From an uncultured bacterium (lineage in GTDB: Bacteria > Verrucomicrobiota > Kiritimatiellia > RFP12 > UBA1067), in assembly GCA_902775595.1 (NCBI GenBank), contig CACYNF010000011.1, forward strand, positions 1-43,424: a stretch of DNA of 43,424 nucleotides, written 5' to 3'. Below are positions 8,225 through 16,520 of the stretch, piece after piece. The position numbers and the translations under genes were made by a program. The notes under the pieces were generated by a model. That model searched no databases, was not told the origin of the DNA, and saw only the letters and a list, made by a program, of their open reading frames with translations. The stretch's first letter is position 1. Each line of letters begins with the position of its first letter.

Positions 8225-9804
8225 GTCTGAGAGTATAGCACTTGGGAGGTGGCCGCGTCCAGTATGGAAAACGACTCGGGGTGGCGGTGGAGCTCCGAGA
8301 CGAAGGTGAGACGCGTGTTGAACTGCTTCTGCATCTGCGCGAGAATATCGGCATCCTCGGTCCTGAGGCGCTGCATCACCTGGGGGGCGATGACGATCTT
8401 CGGCTCGAACGGCTTTTTGTCGGCATCTGCCTTTCTGAGGAGGGAGGTCAGCTTGCGCTGCAGCTCTATCGAGATCGACATGGGCGACTTGACGAGCCCG
8501 TGGCCGGAGCAGTAGGGGCACTTCGACGTGAGCATCGACAGGATCGAGCGGTCCTGGCGCTGGCGCGACATCTCGAGAAGCCCGAGCTCGGAGATCTCGA
8601 GGACGTTCGTGCGGGCGCGGTCGCGCTTGAGCGCGTCCTTGAGCGCGCGGTACACCTGCTTCTGGTGCTTGCGGGACTTCATGTCTATGAGGTCAAGGAC
8701 GACGAGCCCGCCTATGTTCCTCAGGCGCAGCTGGCGCGCGACCTCCTCGACGGCCTCGAGGTTGACCTCGAGTATCGCCTCCTCCTGGCTGCCCTTGCCC
8801 TTGTGGTGGCCGGTGTTCACGTCGACCGCGATAAGCGCCTCGGTCTCGTCGATGACGAGATACCCGCCCGACTTGAGCGGCACCTGCCGCGAGAACGCCT
8901 CGGCGAGCTGGCGCTCGAGGCCGTAGTGCTCGAAGACGTTGGTGACGCCGTCGTAGCGGCGGATCTTCCCCTTTGCGCGGCGGGATATGCGACCCGTCAC
9001 CTCGCGCATCGACTCGTAGCTCGCCTCGTCGTCGATGACGATCGCGTCCACGTCCTCGGTGAGCCAGTCGCGCACGACGCGCTCGCAGAGGTCTGGCTCC
9101 TGGAAGATGCAGCAGGGCGTCCTGAGGCGCTTCGTGTTCGCCTGCATCTCGCTCCAGACGGAGAGCAGGTTCCTGAGGTCGCGTGCGAACGCGCGGGCGC
9201 TCGCGCCCTGCCCGACGGTGCGGACGACGAGCCCCACGTTCTCGGGAAGCGGGAGCTTGTCGAGGATCTTCTTGAGGCGCTGGCGCTCCTTCGCGTCGCC
9301 GATCTTCTTCGACACGCCGCGGATGCGCGTGCCCGGCATCATGACGAGGTAGCGCCCCGGGATCGAGAGGTTCGCGGTGACGCGCGGCCCCTTCGTCGAG
9401 ATCGGCCCCTTCGTGACCTGGACGATGATCTCGCTTCCCGGCGGAAAGCGCTTCGCGATCTCCGCGTCGGAGAGGCGGTTCGACTTCCTGCCGCCCTTTT
9501 GGGCCTTCTTCGGCTCGTCGTCGTCGTCGAGAAGCGCGTCAGCGTCGGGCGTCATGTCCCAGTAGTGCAGAAACGCGTTCTTCTTGAGCCCGATGTCGAC
9601 GAACGCGGCCTGGAGGTCGTTCTCGAGGTTCTGCACGCGCCCCTTGAAGACGCTCCCGACGAGGCGCTCGGCCTCGGGGTGCTCCACCATGAACTCCTCG
9701 AGGCGGCCGTTTTCAAGGACCGCGACGCGGGTCTCGAGCTTTTCCACGTTTACTATTATCTCGCGCTTCAGCTTGGAGCGCTTCAGCCATCCGAACAGAT
9801 TCAT
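8221..9804 (-). CDS. rng: Ribonuclease E/G family protein
   Basis: 527 aa endoribonuclease of the RNase E/G family, acting in RNA processing and turnover. An S1-like domain lies at residues ~40-150 (VFKGRVQNLENDLQAAFVDI) and contains an acidic/basic insert (DDDDEPKK and following). The catalytic core has IAVDVNTG (Asp328) and VVLDLIDMKSRKHQ (Asp371/Asp374), matching the metal-binding aspartates of E. coli RNase E. The zinc link is CPYCSG. It lacks the long C-terminal scaffold of RNase E, so RNase G is the better name. GGAGGA precedes ATG 9804; it overlaps rodA upstream and lptD downstream by 4 bp each. Linkage of rng to mreBCD is also known in proteobacteria. Confidence 0.93.
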   Translation of the reverse strand: MNLFGWLKRSKLKREIIVNVEKLETRVAVLENGRLEEFMVEHPEAERLVGSVFKGRVQNLENDLQAAFVDIGLKKNAFLHYWDMTPDADALLDDDDEPKKAQKGGRKSNRLSDAEIAKRFPPGSEIIVQVTKGPISTKGPRVTANLSIPGRYLVMMPGTRIRGVSKKIGDAKERQRLKKILDKLPLPENVGLVVRTVGQGASARAFARDLRNLLSVWSEMQANTKRLRTPCCIFQEPDLCERVVRDWLTEDVDAIVIDDEASYESMREVTGRISRRAKGKIRRYDGVTNVFEHYGLERQLAEAFSRQVPLKSGGYLVIDETEALIAVDVNTGHHKGKGSQEEAILEVNLEAVEEVARQLRLRNIGGLVVLDLIDMKSRKHQKQVYRALKDALKRDRARTNVLEISELGLLEMSRQRQDRSILSMLTSKCPYCSGHGLVKSPMSISIELQRKLTSLLRKADADKKPFEPKIVIAPQVMQRLRTEDADILAQMQKQFNTRLTFVSELHRHPESFSILDAATSQVLYSQT

Positions 9805-10967
9805 CTGTCCTCCTCCCTTCCGTGTATTGACACGCTTTGCACGACGCCGAGACCGGCCATCACCGTCACGAGGAACGTCCGCCCCGCCGATATGAACGGC
9901 AGCGGCAGCCCCGTGATCGGGACAAGCCCGACCGACATCGCAATGTTTACGAAAACATGGGCGAACACGAGGGTCGATACGCCGATAGCTATCAACCGGC
10001 CCCTCCCGTCCGCGGCGAAATACGCCGTCCACACGCACGGGGCGAGAAGCGCCCCGAAAAGCGCGAGCAGCGCTACGGATCCGATGAACCCCGCCTCCTC
10101 CGCATAGACGCAGAAGATGAAGTCGTTCATCGAAATCGACTGCGGCAGGTACTTCAGGTGGTTCGTCTCGCCCCTGCGGAAACCCTTGCCGGAGAATCCG
10201 CCGGAGCCGATCGATATCATCGCCTGCCTTAGTGTATATCCCGCGGCGTGGGGATCCTCGTCGGGGAAAAGAAATATCTTCACGCGCTTCACCTGGTGCG
10301 GCCGCAGGGGGACGAACCTCATTATCGCCGCCCTGCGGTCCTCGGAGACTCCGGGCTTCTCGGCCTCGTAGACCGCGGCGAGGACCGCCGTCGCGAGGAC
10401 GGCCGCGGCGAGAACCGCCGTAAGGAGCCCGCGCCGCCACACGCGCGCGACGAAGAGCATCGCGAGCGTCGCCGGGAGCAGCGCAAGCATCGTCCCGAGG
10501 TCGGGCTCCAGGAGTATGAGAAGCGCGGGAACGCCTATCGTCGCGCAGGCCGCGAGAAAGCCCGGGAACCTGCGCAGCCACGGCCTTTGCTCCGGAGAGC
10601 CGTATATCCAGGCGAGCGCCGCGATTACGCAGAGCTTCGCCACCTCGCTCGGCTGGAAGAACCAGAGCCAGCGGCGGCCGCCGTATGTCGAGGTGCCGAC
10701 AAGCAGCACAGCGACGAGGAGGACGAGCGAGAACAGGTAGGCTGGCGCGGCGAGAAGCGAGACGTACCGACGGTAGTCGAAGAACGCGAGGACGAAATAG
10801 ATCGCGAGCCCGAACAGGGCCGTCGAGAGGTTCGCCTTCCACATCGAGTGGAAAACCTCCTCGCTCCGGGCGTTGCCGGCCGAGTATATCGCGGCGGTGC
10901 CGAGCGCCACGAGCGCCAGCATTGCCGCGAACATCAGCCAGTTGAATCTCTTGATCCTATCCAGCAT
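9801..10967 (-). CDS. rodA: Rod-shape SEDS peptidoglycan glycosyltransferase RodA
   Basis: 388 aa, about ten membrane segments, SEDS family. RodA polymerises glycan strands from lipid II during cell elongation, working with PBP2. Family features are FQPSEVAKL, the loop LLEPDLGT, GSGGFSGKGFRRGE, and NDFIFCVYAEEAGF carrying the conserved Asp, then VGLVPITGLPLPFISAG near the C-terminus. The start ATG overlaps the last base of the mrdA TAA stop (TAATG), and its TGA overlaps the rng ATG. AAGG sits close upstream of the ATG. Confidence 0.96.
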   Translation of the reverse strand: MLDRIKRFNWLMFAAMLALVALGTAAIYSAGNARSEEVFHSMWKANLSTALFGLAIYFVLAFFDYRRYVSLLAAPAYLFSLVLLVAVLLVGTSTYGGRRWLWFFQPSEVAKLCVIAALAWIYGSPEQRPWLRRFPGFLAACATIGVPALLILLEPDLGTMLALLPATLAMLFVARVWRRGLLTAVLAAAVLATAVLAAVYEAEKPGVSEDRRAAIMRFVPLRPHQVKRVKIFLFPDEDPHAAGYTLRQAMISIGSGGFSGKGFRRGETNHLKYLPQSISMNDFIFCVYAEEAGFIGSVALLALFGALLAPCVWTAYFAADGRGRLIAIGVSTLVFAHVFVNIAMSVGLVPITGLPLPFISAGRTFLVTVMAGLGVVQSVSIHGREEDR

Positions 10968-12754
10968 TACCTTTCTCCAACTCCAACTCTGGGCTCCAAC
11001 TCCTCTGCTTCCCCGAATATCGACTTGAGCACGGCGTTCACCTTCGGCGCGGCCGTGCCTCCGCCGGACTCGCCGTTCTCTATCACCATCGCGATCGCCA
11101 CCGTCGGCCTCTCCGCCGGCGCATAGGCGATGAACCACGCGTTCTTGCGGCGCGTCGCGCCGAGCCCCACCTCCGCAGTGCCGGTCTTGCCGGCGACAGC
11201 TGCCGCGACCCCCTCGCCCGCGCGCTTTCCCGTGCCGCCGTCGACGACCATGCGCATGCCTTCGCGCACGACGGCGAGGTCGCGCTCCGGGAACGGCAGC
11301 GGCGTGCGCTCGACCGGCGCGTCGGCGCCCAGACGGGGACGCACCAGGTATCCCGTCCCTATCGCGCCGGCGACGCGGGCCATCTGGAGCGGCGTAACAA
11401 GCAGCTGGCCCTGCCCGATGGCGGCGTGCGCGAGGTCGCTCGCGTACCATGGCAGGTTGTAGCTGATCCGCTTGTATTCGGCCGACGGGACCACGCCCGC
11501 GGAATCCTGGGGGAAGTCGATCCCCGTCTTCGCGCCGAGCCCCATCGCGCGCGCGGCGGAAAAGAGCGCGTTCGTCCCGATGTCGCAGCCGAGGTTGCAG
11601 AAATACGTGTTGCAGCTCTCCTTGAGGGCGTGCCTCATGTCGATCGGACCGTGGCCCCATCTCCGCGCGCAGTGGAGGCGCATGCCGCCGAGCTCGAAGA
11701 CTCCCGTGCAGTCGTAGGACATCTCCGGCGGAACGCCGGCCCAGAGGCCTGCGAGCGCGGTCACCGTCTTGAACGTCGACCCCGGCGCGTACGTCTCGAA
11801 GCACGCGCGGTTCCTGTAGTCGTTCCGCGCGTTCCGGAAGAGCCGTTCGTTTATCTCGGGCGAAAGCTGCGGGACGAGGATGTCCAGGTCGTACGCGGGC
11901 GCGCTCGCGAGCGCGAGCACCGAGCCGTCGCGCGGATCGAGCACCGCGCAGGCGCCGCGCTCGCCGCGGAGCTGCCGCTCCACCGCGCGCTGAACCGCGA
12001 CGTCTATGGAGAGCCGGAGATCCGGGCCACGCCGCGCCTCGGACACCGTCTTCTCCTCGACGGCGAAGCCGCGCGCGTCGACCGTCACCTGGAGCTCGCC
12101 CTGCGAGCCGCGCAGATAGCTGTCGTAGAACGCCTCGAGCCCCTCCCGGCCGCACATCTCCTTGTCGCGGAAGTTGAACTGCTCTCCGCCGACCGATTCG
12201 GCGTCGCGCCTTCCGACAAAGCCGATCACATGCGCGGCGAGGCGCCCTTCGGGATAGACGCGCTCCTCGGTCTCGATGCAGCTGAAGCCGGGGAACTCCC
12301 CCGCACGCTCTGCGAAGCGCGCGATCGCCTCGTCGCCCACGTCGCGCCACGCGACGAGGGGCCGCGCGAGCTGCTGGCGCACGTGGCGCGATATCGCGCC
12401 GACGGTGAGGGTGGAACGCAGGCCTATCGCCGCGGAAACGGCGTCGACCGCGTTGGAGATCGCGAGAACGGTGTCGTTCCAGGTGCGGCGCTGGAAACCT
12501 TCCGGGTTCACGGCTATCGACACCGACGCGCGGTTGTCGGCAAGCACCGTTCCGTCGCGCGCGAGGATGCGCCCGCGCGGCCCCGCGGTCCGCACGGTGC
12601 GTATCGACTGGCGAGCGCCGTCGTAGGAGTGCTTCGCGGCGTCGACGAGCTGCACGCGCGCAAGGCGGAACCCGAGCGCGACAAGCCCGGCGACGAATAT
12701 GGCGCCGATGGCCAGCACGGTGAGGTCGCTCGATATGGACGCCTCGCTACGCAT
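10967..12754 (-). CDS. mrdA: Penicillin-binding protein 2 (elongation transpeptidase)
   Basis: 595 aa class B PBP. An N-terminal membrane anchor (residues ~10-35) precedes the dimerisation domain and a transpeptidase domain. The active-site motifs are all present: Ser326 in GSTFKT (SxxK), Ser380-Cys-Asn382 (SxN), and Lys523-Thr-Gly525. It cross-links peptidoglycan with RodA in the elongasome. The frame extends upstream, but the start is ATG 12754, preceded by GGAGAAAGG and overlapping the end of mreD by 8 bp; the upstream reading is mreD in another frame. The order mreB-C-D-mrdA-rodA is the classic rod-shape cluster. Confidence 0.96.
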   Translation of the reverse strand: MRSEASISSDLTVLAIGAIFVAGLVALGFRLARVQLVDAAKHSYDGARQSIRTVRTAGPRGRILARDGTVLADNRASVSIAVNPEGFQRRTWNDTVLAISNAVDAVSAAIGLRSTLTVGAISRHVRQQLARPLVAWRDVGDEAIARFAERAGEFPGFSCIETEERVYPEGRLAAHVIGFVGRRDAESVGGEQFNFRDKEMCGREGLEAFYDSYLRGSQGELQVTVDARGFAVEEKTVSEARRGPDLRLSIDVAVQRAVERQLRGERGACAVLDPRDGSVLALASAPAYDLDILVPQLSPEINERLFRNARNDYRNRACFETYAPGSTFKTVTALAGLWAGVPPEMSYDCTGVFELGGMRLHCARRWGHGPIDMRHALKESCNTYFCNLGCDIGTNALFSAARAMGLGAKTGIDFPQDSAGVVPSAEYKRISYNLPWYASDLAHAAIGQGQLLVTPLQMARVAGAIGTGYLVRPRLGADAPVERTPLPFPERDLAVVREGMRMVVDGGTGKRAGEGVAAAVAGKTGTAEVGLGATRRKNAWFIAYAPAERPTVAIAMVIENGESGGGTAAPKVNAVLKSIFGEAEELEPRVGVGER

Positions 12755-13193
12755 CGGCACCCGCCTTTCTCCACAGCCGCGGCAGAACCGCCAATGCCGC
12801 CGCCATGCATGCCGCGCCGACGGGAATCGAGAGGAGCACGCGGGCAAGGGCCCCTGCGCCGTCCGAGACAAGCGCGAGCCATATCTGGTACGAAGGATAG
12901 GACACGGCGATCCACAGCACCGGCTCGCGGACGAAGCGCACGGCGACGGCGATCGCGGCGAAGAACACGATCGCGGAGCCAGGGGGCAGCGCGCACACCG
13001 CCTCCTCGAACGCGCCGGCCGCGACAGCCGCCATGATCCACACGGGCGCGCGGGTCTCGGCCGCGAAGAACACGGCGAGCGACAGGAGAACGGGCGCGCC
13101 GAGCGCGCCGACCGTAGGCAGCATGTCCTCAAGCGCACCCCCGACCACAAGGGCGAGCACTATGAACGCGAACTGGACGAGGTTATTTTTCAC
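12747..13193 (-). CDS. mreD: MreD-like rod-shape membrane protein
   Basis: 148 aa, about five hydrophobic segments (for example VQFAFIVLALVVGGALED and APVLLSLAVFFAAETR). Sequence identity to MreD cannot be judged by eye since MreD is poorly conserved. Length, hydrophobicity and position between mreC and mrdA make the call. The start is GTG 13193, overlapping the end of mreC by 11 bp. Confidence 0.8.
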   Translation of the reverse strand: MKNNLVQFAFIVLALVVGGALEDMLPTVGALGAPVLLSLAVFFAAETRAPVWIMAAVAAGAFEEAVCALPPGSAIVFFAAIAVAVRFVREPVLWIAVSYPSYQIWLALVSDGAGALARVLLSIPVGAACMAAALAVLPRLWRKAGADA

Positions 13194-13971
13194 GGCGGAT
13201 GAATACGTCCTTCAGCGTCGCAAAGTCGACAGCCGGCAGCACTTCACCCACCCGTCTCGGCGAATCAGAGTCGTTTCTGACTTCGAGCAAAGTGCCTACG
13301 GCGATCCCCTTGGGGTAGACCCCTCCGAGACCCGACGTGAAAACCGGACTGCGCGGCGGAACCTCCGCCGTGGAAAGAATATGCCTGAGGGCGAGACGCT
13401 CCTCCGTGCCGCCCGCGAGCACGCCGCGGAGAACGGCTCCCCCCGGAAGCGGCACCTCGCAGGCGACCCCGAGCGACGGATCGGTGACGAGGCGTATTTC
13501 GCTCGTGTGCGGAGTCACTGACTCCACGCGGCCGACAAGGCCCTCCGGAACGACGGCGATCGCTCCCTCCCGTATGCCCGCAAGGGAGCCCTTGTCGGTC
13601 CTGACCGTGAGGCAGGGCCCGGAAATACCGCCGGTCGCGAGCACGGCGGCGGCGAGCCAGGTCCCGGGCTCGCGATCCCTGTATTCAAGGGCGCGCCTCA
13701 GCCGCGCGTTCTCCGCCTCGAGTCGCGCGGCATCCTCACGCGCAAGCGCGAGCGAAGCGACCTCGCGCCGCAGGGCGACGTTCTCGGCGGCCGCCGACGC
13801 ACCGCCGACGGCGCCTTTTACGCGCGACCATACCCTGTCGGAGAAAGCGCGGCGCGCGCGTTCTACCGGAAAGATCGCCTCGAGCGCCGTGCCGCGGGAA
13901 AAGACTACGACCGCAGTCGCCACCGCCCCGAGGGCGATGAGCGCGTATGCTCCGGTCGTTCTTGCTTTCAT
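13183..13971 (-). CDS. mreC: Rod-shape-determining protein MreC
   Basis: 262 aa. One N-terminal membrane segment (TGAYALIALGAVATAVVVF) is followed by a coiled coil rich in Ala, Glu, Arg and Leu at about residues 60-95 (ENVALRREVASLALARED, then LEAENARLRRALEY). The periplasmic beta-barrel domain has LVGRVESVTPHTSEIRLVTD and TSGLGGVYPKGIAVG, the latter being the MreC signature. It scaffolds PBP2 activation. It lies 40 bp after mreB, with AGGATT before the ATG, and overlaps mreD. Confidence 0.93.
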   Translation of the reverse strand: MKARTTGAYALIALGAVATAVVVFSRGTALEAIFPVERARRAFSDRVWSRVKGAVGGASAAAENVALRREVASLALAREDAARLEAENARLRRALEYRDREPGTWLAAAVLATGGISGPCLTVRTDKGSLAGIREGAIAVVPEGLVGRVESVTPHTSEIRLVTDPSLGVACEVPLPGGAVLRGVLAGGTEERLALRHILSTAEVPPRSPVFTSGLGGVYPKGIAVGTLLEVRNDSDSPRRVGEVLPAVDFATLKDVFIRREK

Positions 13972-14011
13972 TCTGGCAAATCCTCACCTACGGGCGGACT
14001 TGCCGAAGACT

Positions 14012-15052
14012 CTACGCACGCTTGTTCTTCGCGAGGAAGTCGAGCTCGTTCATCACGACGCCCGTGCCCTCCGCAACAGCCGAAAGCGGATCGTCCGCCA
14101 CCGTGACGGGAAGCCCCGTCTGCTGCGCGAGAAGCTTGTCGAGGCCACGGAGCTGCGAGCTTCCGCCCGACAGCACAAGGCCCCTGTCGACAAGGTCGGC
14201 CGCAAGTTCCGGTTCGCACTTGTCCAGAGTGGACCTGACTGCATCCACGATCTGGCTGACCGGCTCCTTGAGGGCTCCCCTTATTTCCTCGGAGGTTATC
14301 GTCAAAGTCTTCGGCAACCCCGCCACTATGTCCCGTCCCTTGATTTCGAGCGTCTTCTCCTCTCCTGTCGGGAAGGCGCTCCCTATCTCGATCTTTATCA
14401 TCTCGGCCATGCGCTCGCCGATCAGCAGGTTGTAGACCCGCTGGATGTACTTCATGATGCACTCGTCCATCGCGTCGCCGCCCGCCGCGCGGGCGGAATA
14501 GCTGTGGACTATGCCGGCGAGCGAGATGATCGCCACCTCGCACGTGCCGCCGCCGATGTCGACGATCATCGAGCCCGCGGGCTCGCTGACCGGAAGCCCG
14601 ACGCCGATCGCCGCGGCCATCGGCTCCTCGATGAGAAAGACGTCTCCCGCACCCGCTGCGTGCGCCGCGTCCTCGACAGCCCGCTTCTCGACCTCGGTTA
14701 TGCCCGAGGGAACGGCGATGACCATGCGCGGCTTGGCGTATTTCGACCAGAAGCGCTTCGGGCAGACCTTGTTGATGAAATAGGCGAGCATCGCCTCGGT
14801 GATGTCGAAATCGGCAATCACGCCCGACTTCATCGGCCGGATCGCGATGATGTTGCCCGGCGTCCTGCCGAGCATCCGCTTCGCCTCCTCGCCTACCGCG
14901 AGAACGCGCTTGGAGCCCGCCTGTATCGCCACGACCGAGGGCTCGCGGAGAACGACGCCGCGGTCCTTCGCGTACACGAGCGAGTTCGCCGTGCCGAGGT
15001 CTATGCCTATGTCCGTCGAGAAGAACGACTTTAGCTTTGGTATGCGAAACAT
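14012..15052 (-). CDS. mreB: Rod-shape-determining actin-like protein MreB
   Basis: 346 aa, standard length. Actin-fold nucleotide motifs are clear: DIGIDLGTANSLVY (phosphate 1), MIVDIGGGTCEVAIISL (phosphate 2), and LVLSGGSSQLRGLDKLL (adenosine). MreB filaments organise elongation-mode wall synthesis under the inner membrane. First gene of the operon mreBCD-mrdA-rodA-rng-lptD. It has its own promoter overlapping the lysC stop codon and an AGGA Shine-Dalgarno about 8-12 nt before the ATG. Confidence 0.98.
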   Translation of the reverse strand: MFRIPKLKSFFSTDIGIDLGTANSLVYAKDRGVVLREPSVVAIQAGSKRVLAVGEEAKRMLGRTPGNIIAIRPMKSGVIADFDITEAMLAYFINKVCPKRFWSKYAKPRMVIAVPSGITEVEKRAVEDAAHAAGAGDVFLIEEPMAAAIGVGLPVSEPAGSMIVDIGGGTCEVAIISLAGIVHSYSARAAGGDAMDECIMKYIQRVYNLLIGERMAEMIKIEIGSAFPTGEEKTLEIKGRDIVAGLPKTLTITSEEIRGALKEPVSQIVDAVRSTLDKCEPELAADLVDRGLVLSGGSSQLRGLDKLLAQQTGLPVTVADDPLSAVAEGTGVVMNELDFLAKNKRA

Positions 15053-15084
15053 TTCGTAATCCTGATTATCCGATTGTGTCGGAT

Positions 15085-15113
15085 ATTTTATGCGATTTTC
15101 GTCCGCGCGTCAA
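15085..15113 (-). promoter_or_regulatory. mreB operon promoter (-35 TTGACG, 17 bp, -10 TAAAAT)
   Basis: On the minus strand TTGACG (15113-15108) and TAAAAT (15090-15085) are separated by exactly 17 bp. The -35 overlaps the TGA of lysC. The predicted start near 15078 gives a leader of about 26 nt carrying AGGA. This is the cleanest sigma70-type promoter in the window. Confidence 0.8.
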
Positions 15114-16468
15114 CCGAAAAATGCCTTGTAGAGCGACCGGACGGCATTGTCGCGGTCCTGCTTCCGCACGGCTATCATGAACGAGACCTCGGACGAGCCC
15201 TGGTTGACCATCGAAAGCGAGATGCCGGCCGACGCGAGGGCGAGGCATGCCTTTGCGAGCATGCCGGGCGTGTAGCACATGCCCTCGCCCACGACCATCA
15301 GCGTCGTGATGTCGCGCTCAACCGTCACGAAGTCGGGCTCGAGCTCGCGGCGGATCGTGGAGACGACGCGGCGCTCAACCTCCTTCGGGAGATACTGCTC
15401 CTTGATGACGATGCACTGCGAGTCGACGCCCGAGGGCATGTGCTCGTAGGGGACACGCTCGTCCTCGAGGATCTGGAGGAGCTTCCTGCCGAAGCCGATC
15501 TCGCGGTTCATCAGGTACTTCTCGACGACGATGTTGCAGAAGCCGTCGGCGCTCGCGATCCCCACGACGGTCCCGGGGACGACGCGGCGCGACTGCTGTA
15601 TCATCGTGCCGGGTTCTCCGGGGTGGTTCGTGTTGCGGATGTTGATCGGTATGCGCGCGCGGACCGCGGGAATCACGGCATCGTCGGCGAAGACGCCGAA
15701 GCCGGCGTAGGCGAGCTCGCGCATCTCGCGGTAGGTCATCGTCGGGATGCCGTCCTTGACCTCTGGAACGATGCGGGGATCGACAGGATAGACCGAGTCG
15801 ACGTCGGTGAAGTTCTCGTAGACGTCGGCGCACACGGCCGCCGCGAGAATCGAGCCCGTGATGTCGGAGCCGCCGCGCGGGAACGTCGCGACCTTGCCGT
15901 CCTTCGTGTAGCCGAAGAACCCCGGGTAGATCACGATTCCCTCGAAGTTCGAGAACGCGCGCGAGAGCGTCGAATAGCTGTCGGGGTCGAGCGTCGCGTC
16001 GCCGAACTCGCCCTTCAGCACCATGCCGGTGTCCTTCGGGCTCGCGTACCGCGCCTTCCTGCCGCGCGCGGCGAACGCGACGGCGACGAGCTTCGCGTTG
16101 TTGTCCTCGCCGGCGGCCTTGACGAGATCGAGGAACTCCTCGGGCCGGAGGTCCTTGACCTGGGCGACGCGCGAGCGGAGATCGCGCGTGATGTCCGCGA
16201 CGATGTCCTCGCCGAGCTTGAGCTCGTCGGCGATGAGGGCGTAGCGCTCTACGACCGCACCGAGCTGGCGGTCGAAATTCTCGCCGGCGAGAGCGGTCTT
16301 CGCGAGGTCGATCAGGAGGTCGGTGACCTTTGTGTCCCCCTTGTCGCGCTTGCCCGGGGCGGAAACCACCACGATGCGCCGCGCGGGATCAGCGAGGACA
16401 ATGTCAATCACCTTGTTGAGCTGCGAAGCGTCCGCGAGGGAACTGCCGCCGAATTTGCAGACTTTCAT
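15110..16468 (-). CDS. lysC: Aspartate kinase
   Basis: 452 aa. Phosphorylates aspartate, the first step to Lys, Thr, Met and Ile. The N-terminal KFGGSSLAD is the aspartokinase signature. FPRGGSDITGSILAAA and the two C-terminal ACT domains (residues ~300-450, including VVGEGMCYTPGMLAK) indicate allosteric control by end products. It follows hom after a 52 bp gap, so homoserine branch genes are together. No Shine-Dalgarno precedes ATG 16468, only AACTATTCCG, and no clear -10 is visible. The enzyme class is certain; which amino acid inhibits it cannot be told. Confidence 0.96.
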   Translation of the reverse strand: MKVCKFGGSSLADASQLNKVIDIVLADPARRIVVVSAPGKRDKGDTKVTDLLIDLAKTALAGENFDRQLGAVVERYALIADELKLGEDIVADITRDLRSRVAQVKDLRPEEFLDLVKAAGEDNNAKLVAVAFAARGRKARYASPKDTGMVLKGEFGDATLDPDSYSTLSRAFSNFEGIVIYPGFFGYTKDGKVATFPRGGSDITGSILAAAVCADVYENFTDVDSVYPVDPRIVPEVKDGIPTMTYREMRELAYAGFGVFADDAVIPAVRARIPINIRNTNHPGEPGTMIQQSRRVVPGTVVGIASADGFCNIVVEKYLMNREIGFGRKLLQILEDERVPYEHMPSGVDSQCIVIKEQYLPKEVERRVVSTIRRELEPDFVTVERDITTLMVVGEGMCYTPGMLAKACLALASAGISLSMVNQGSSEVSFMIAVRKQDRDNAVRSLYKAFFG

Positions 16469-16476
16469 CGGAATAG

Positions 16477-16504
16477 TTGGTAGATGGTAGTTGGTGGATG
16501 GTAG
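16477..16504. repeat. 14-bp tandem repeat (two units) between hom and lysC
   Basis: TTGGTAGATGGTAG and TTGGTGGATGGTAG lie head to tail, differing at one base. This fills most of the hom-lysC gap. No function is evident. Confidence 0.7.
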
Positions 16505-16520
16505 TGTGGCGGAGGGCTTC

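Noticed and set aside
8225-8237. TGCTATACT 7 nt before the lptD ATG as another leaderless promoter
   Set aside because: These bases encode the last residues of rng (VLYSQT), so the match is explained by coding sequence; ATGA coupling already accounts for lptD translation.
8242-10107. 621-codon plus-strand frame opposite rng and rodA, and similar long frames at 6881-8191, 11426-13036 and 15074-16483
   Set aside because: All lie antisense to confident genes, have Arg/Val/Glu-biased composition and no recognisable domains.
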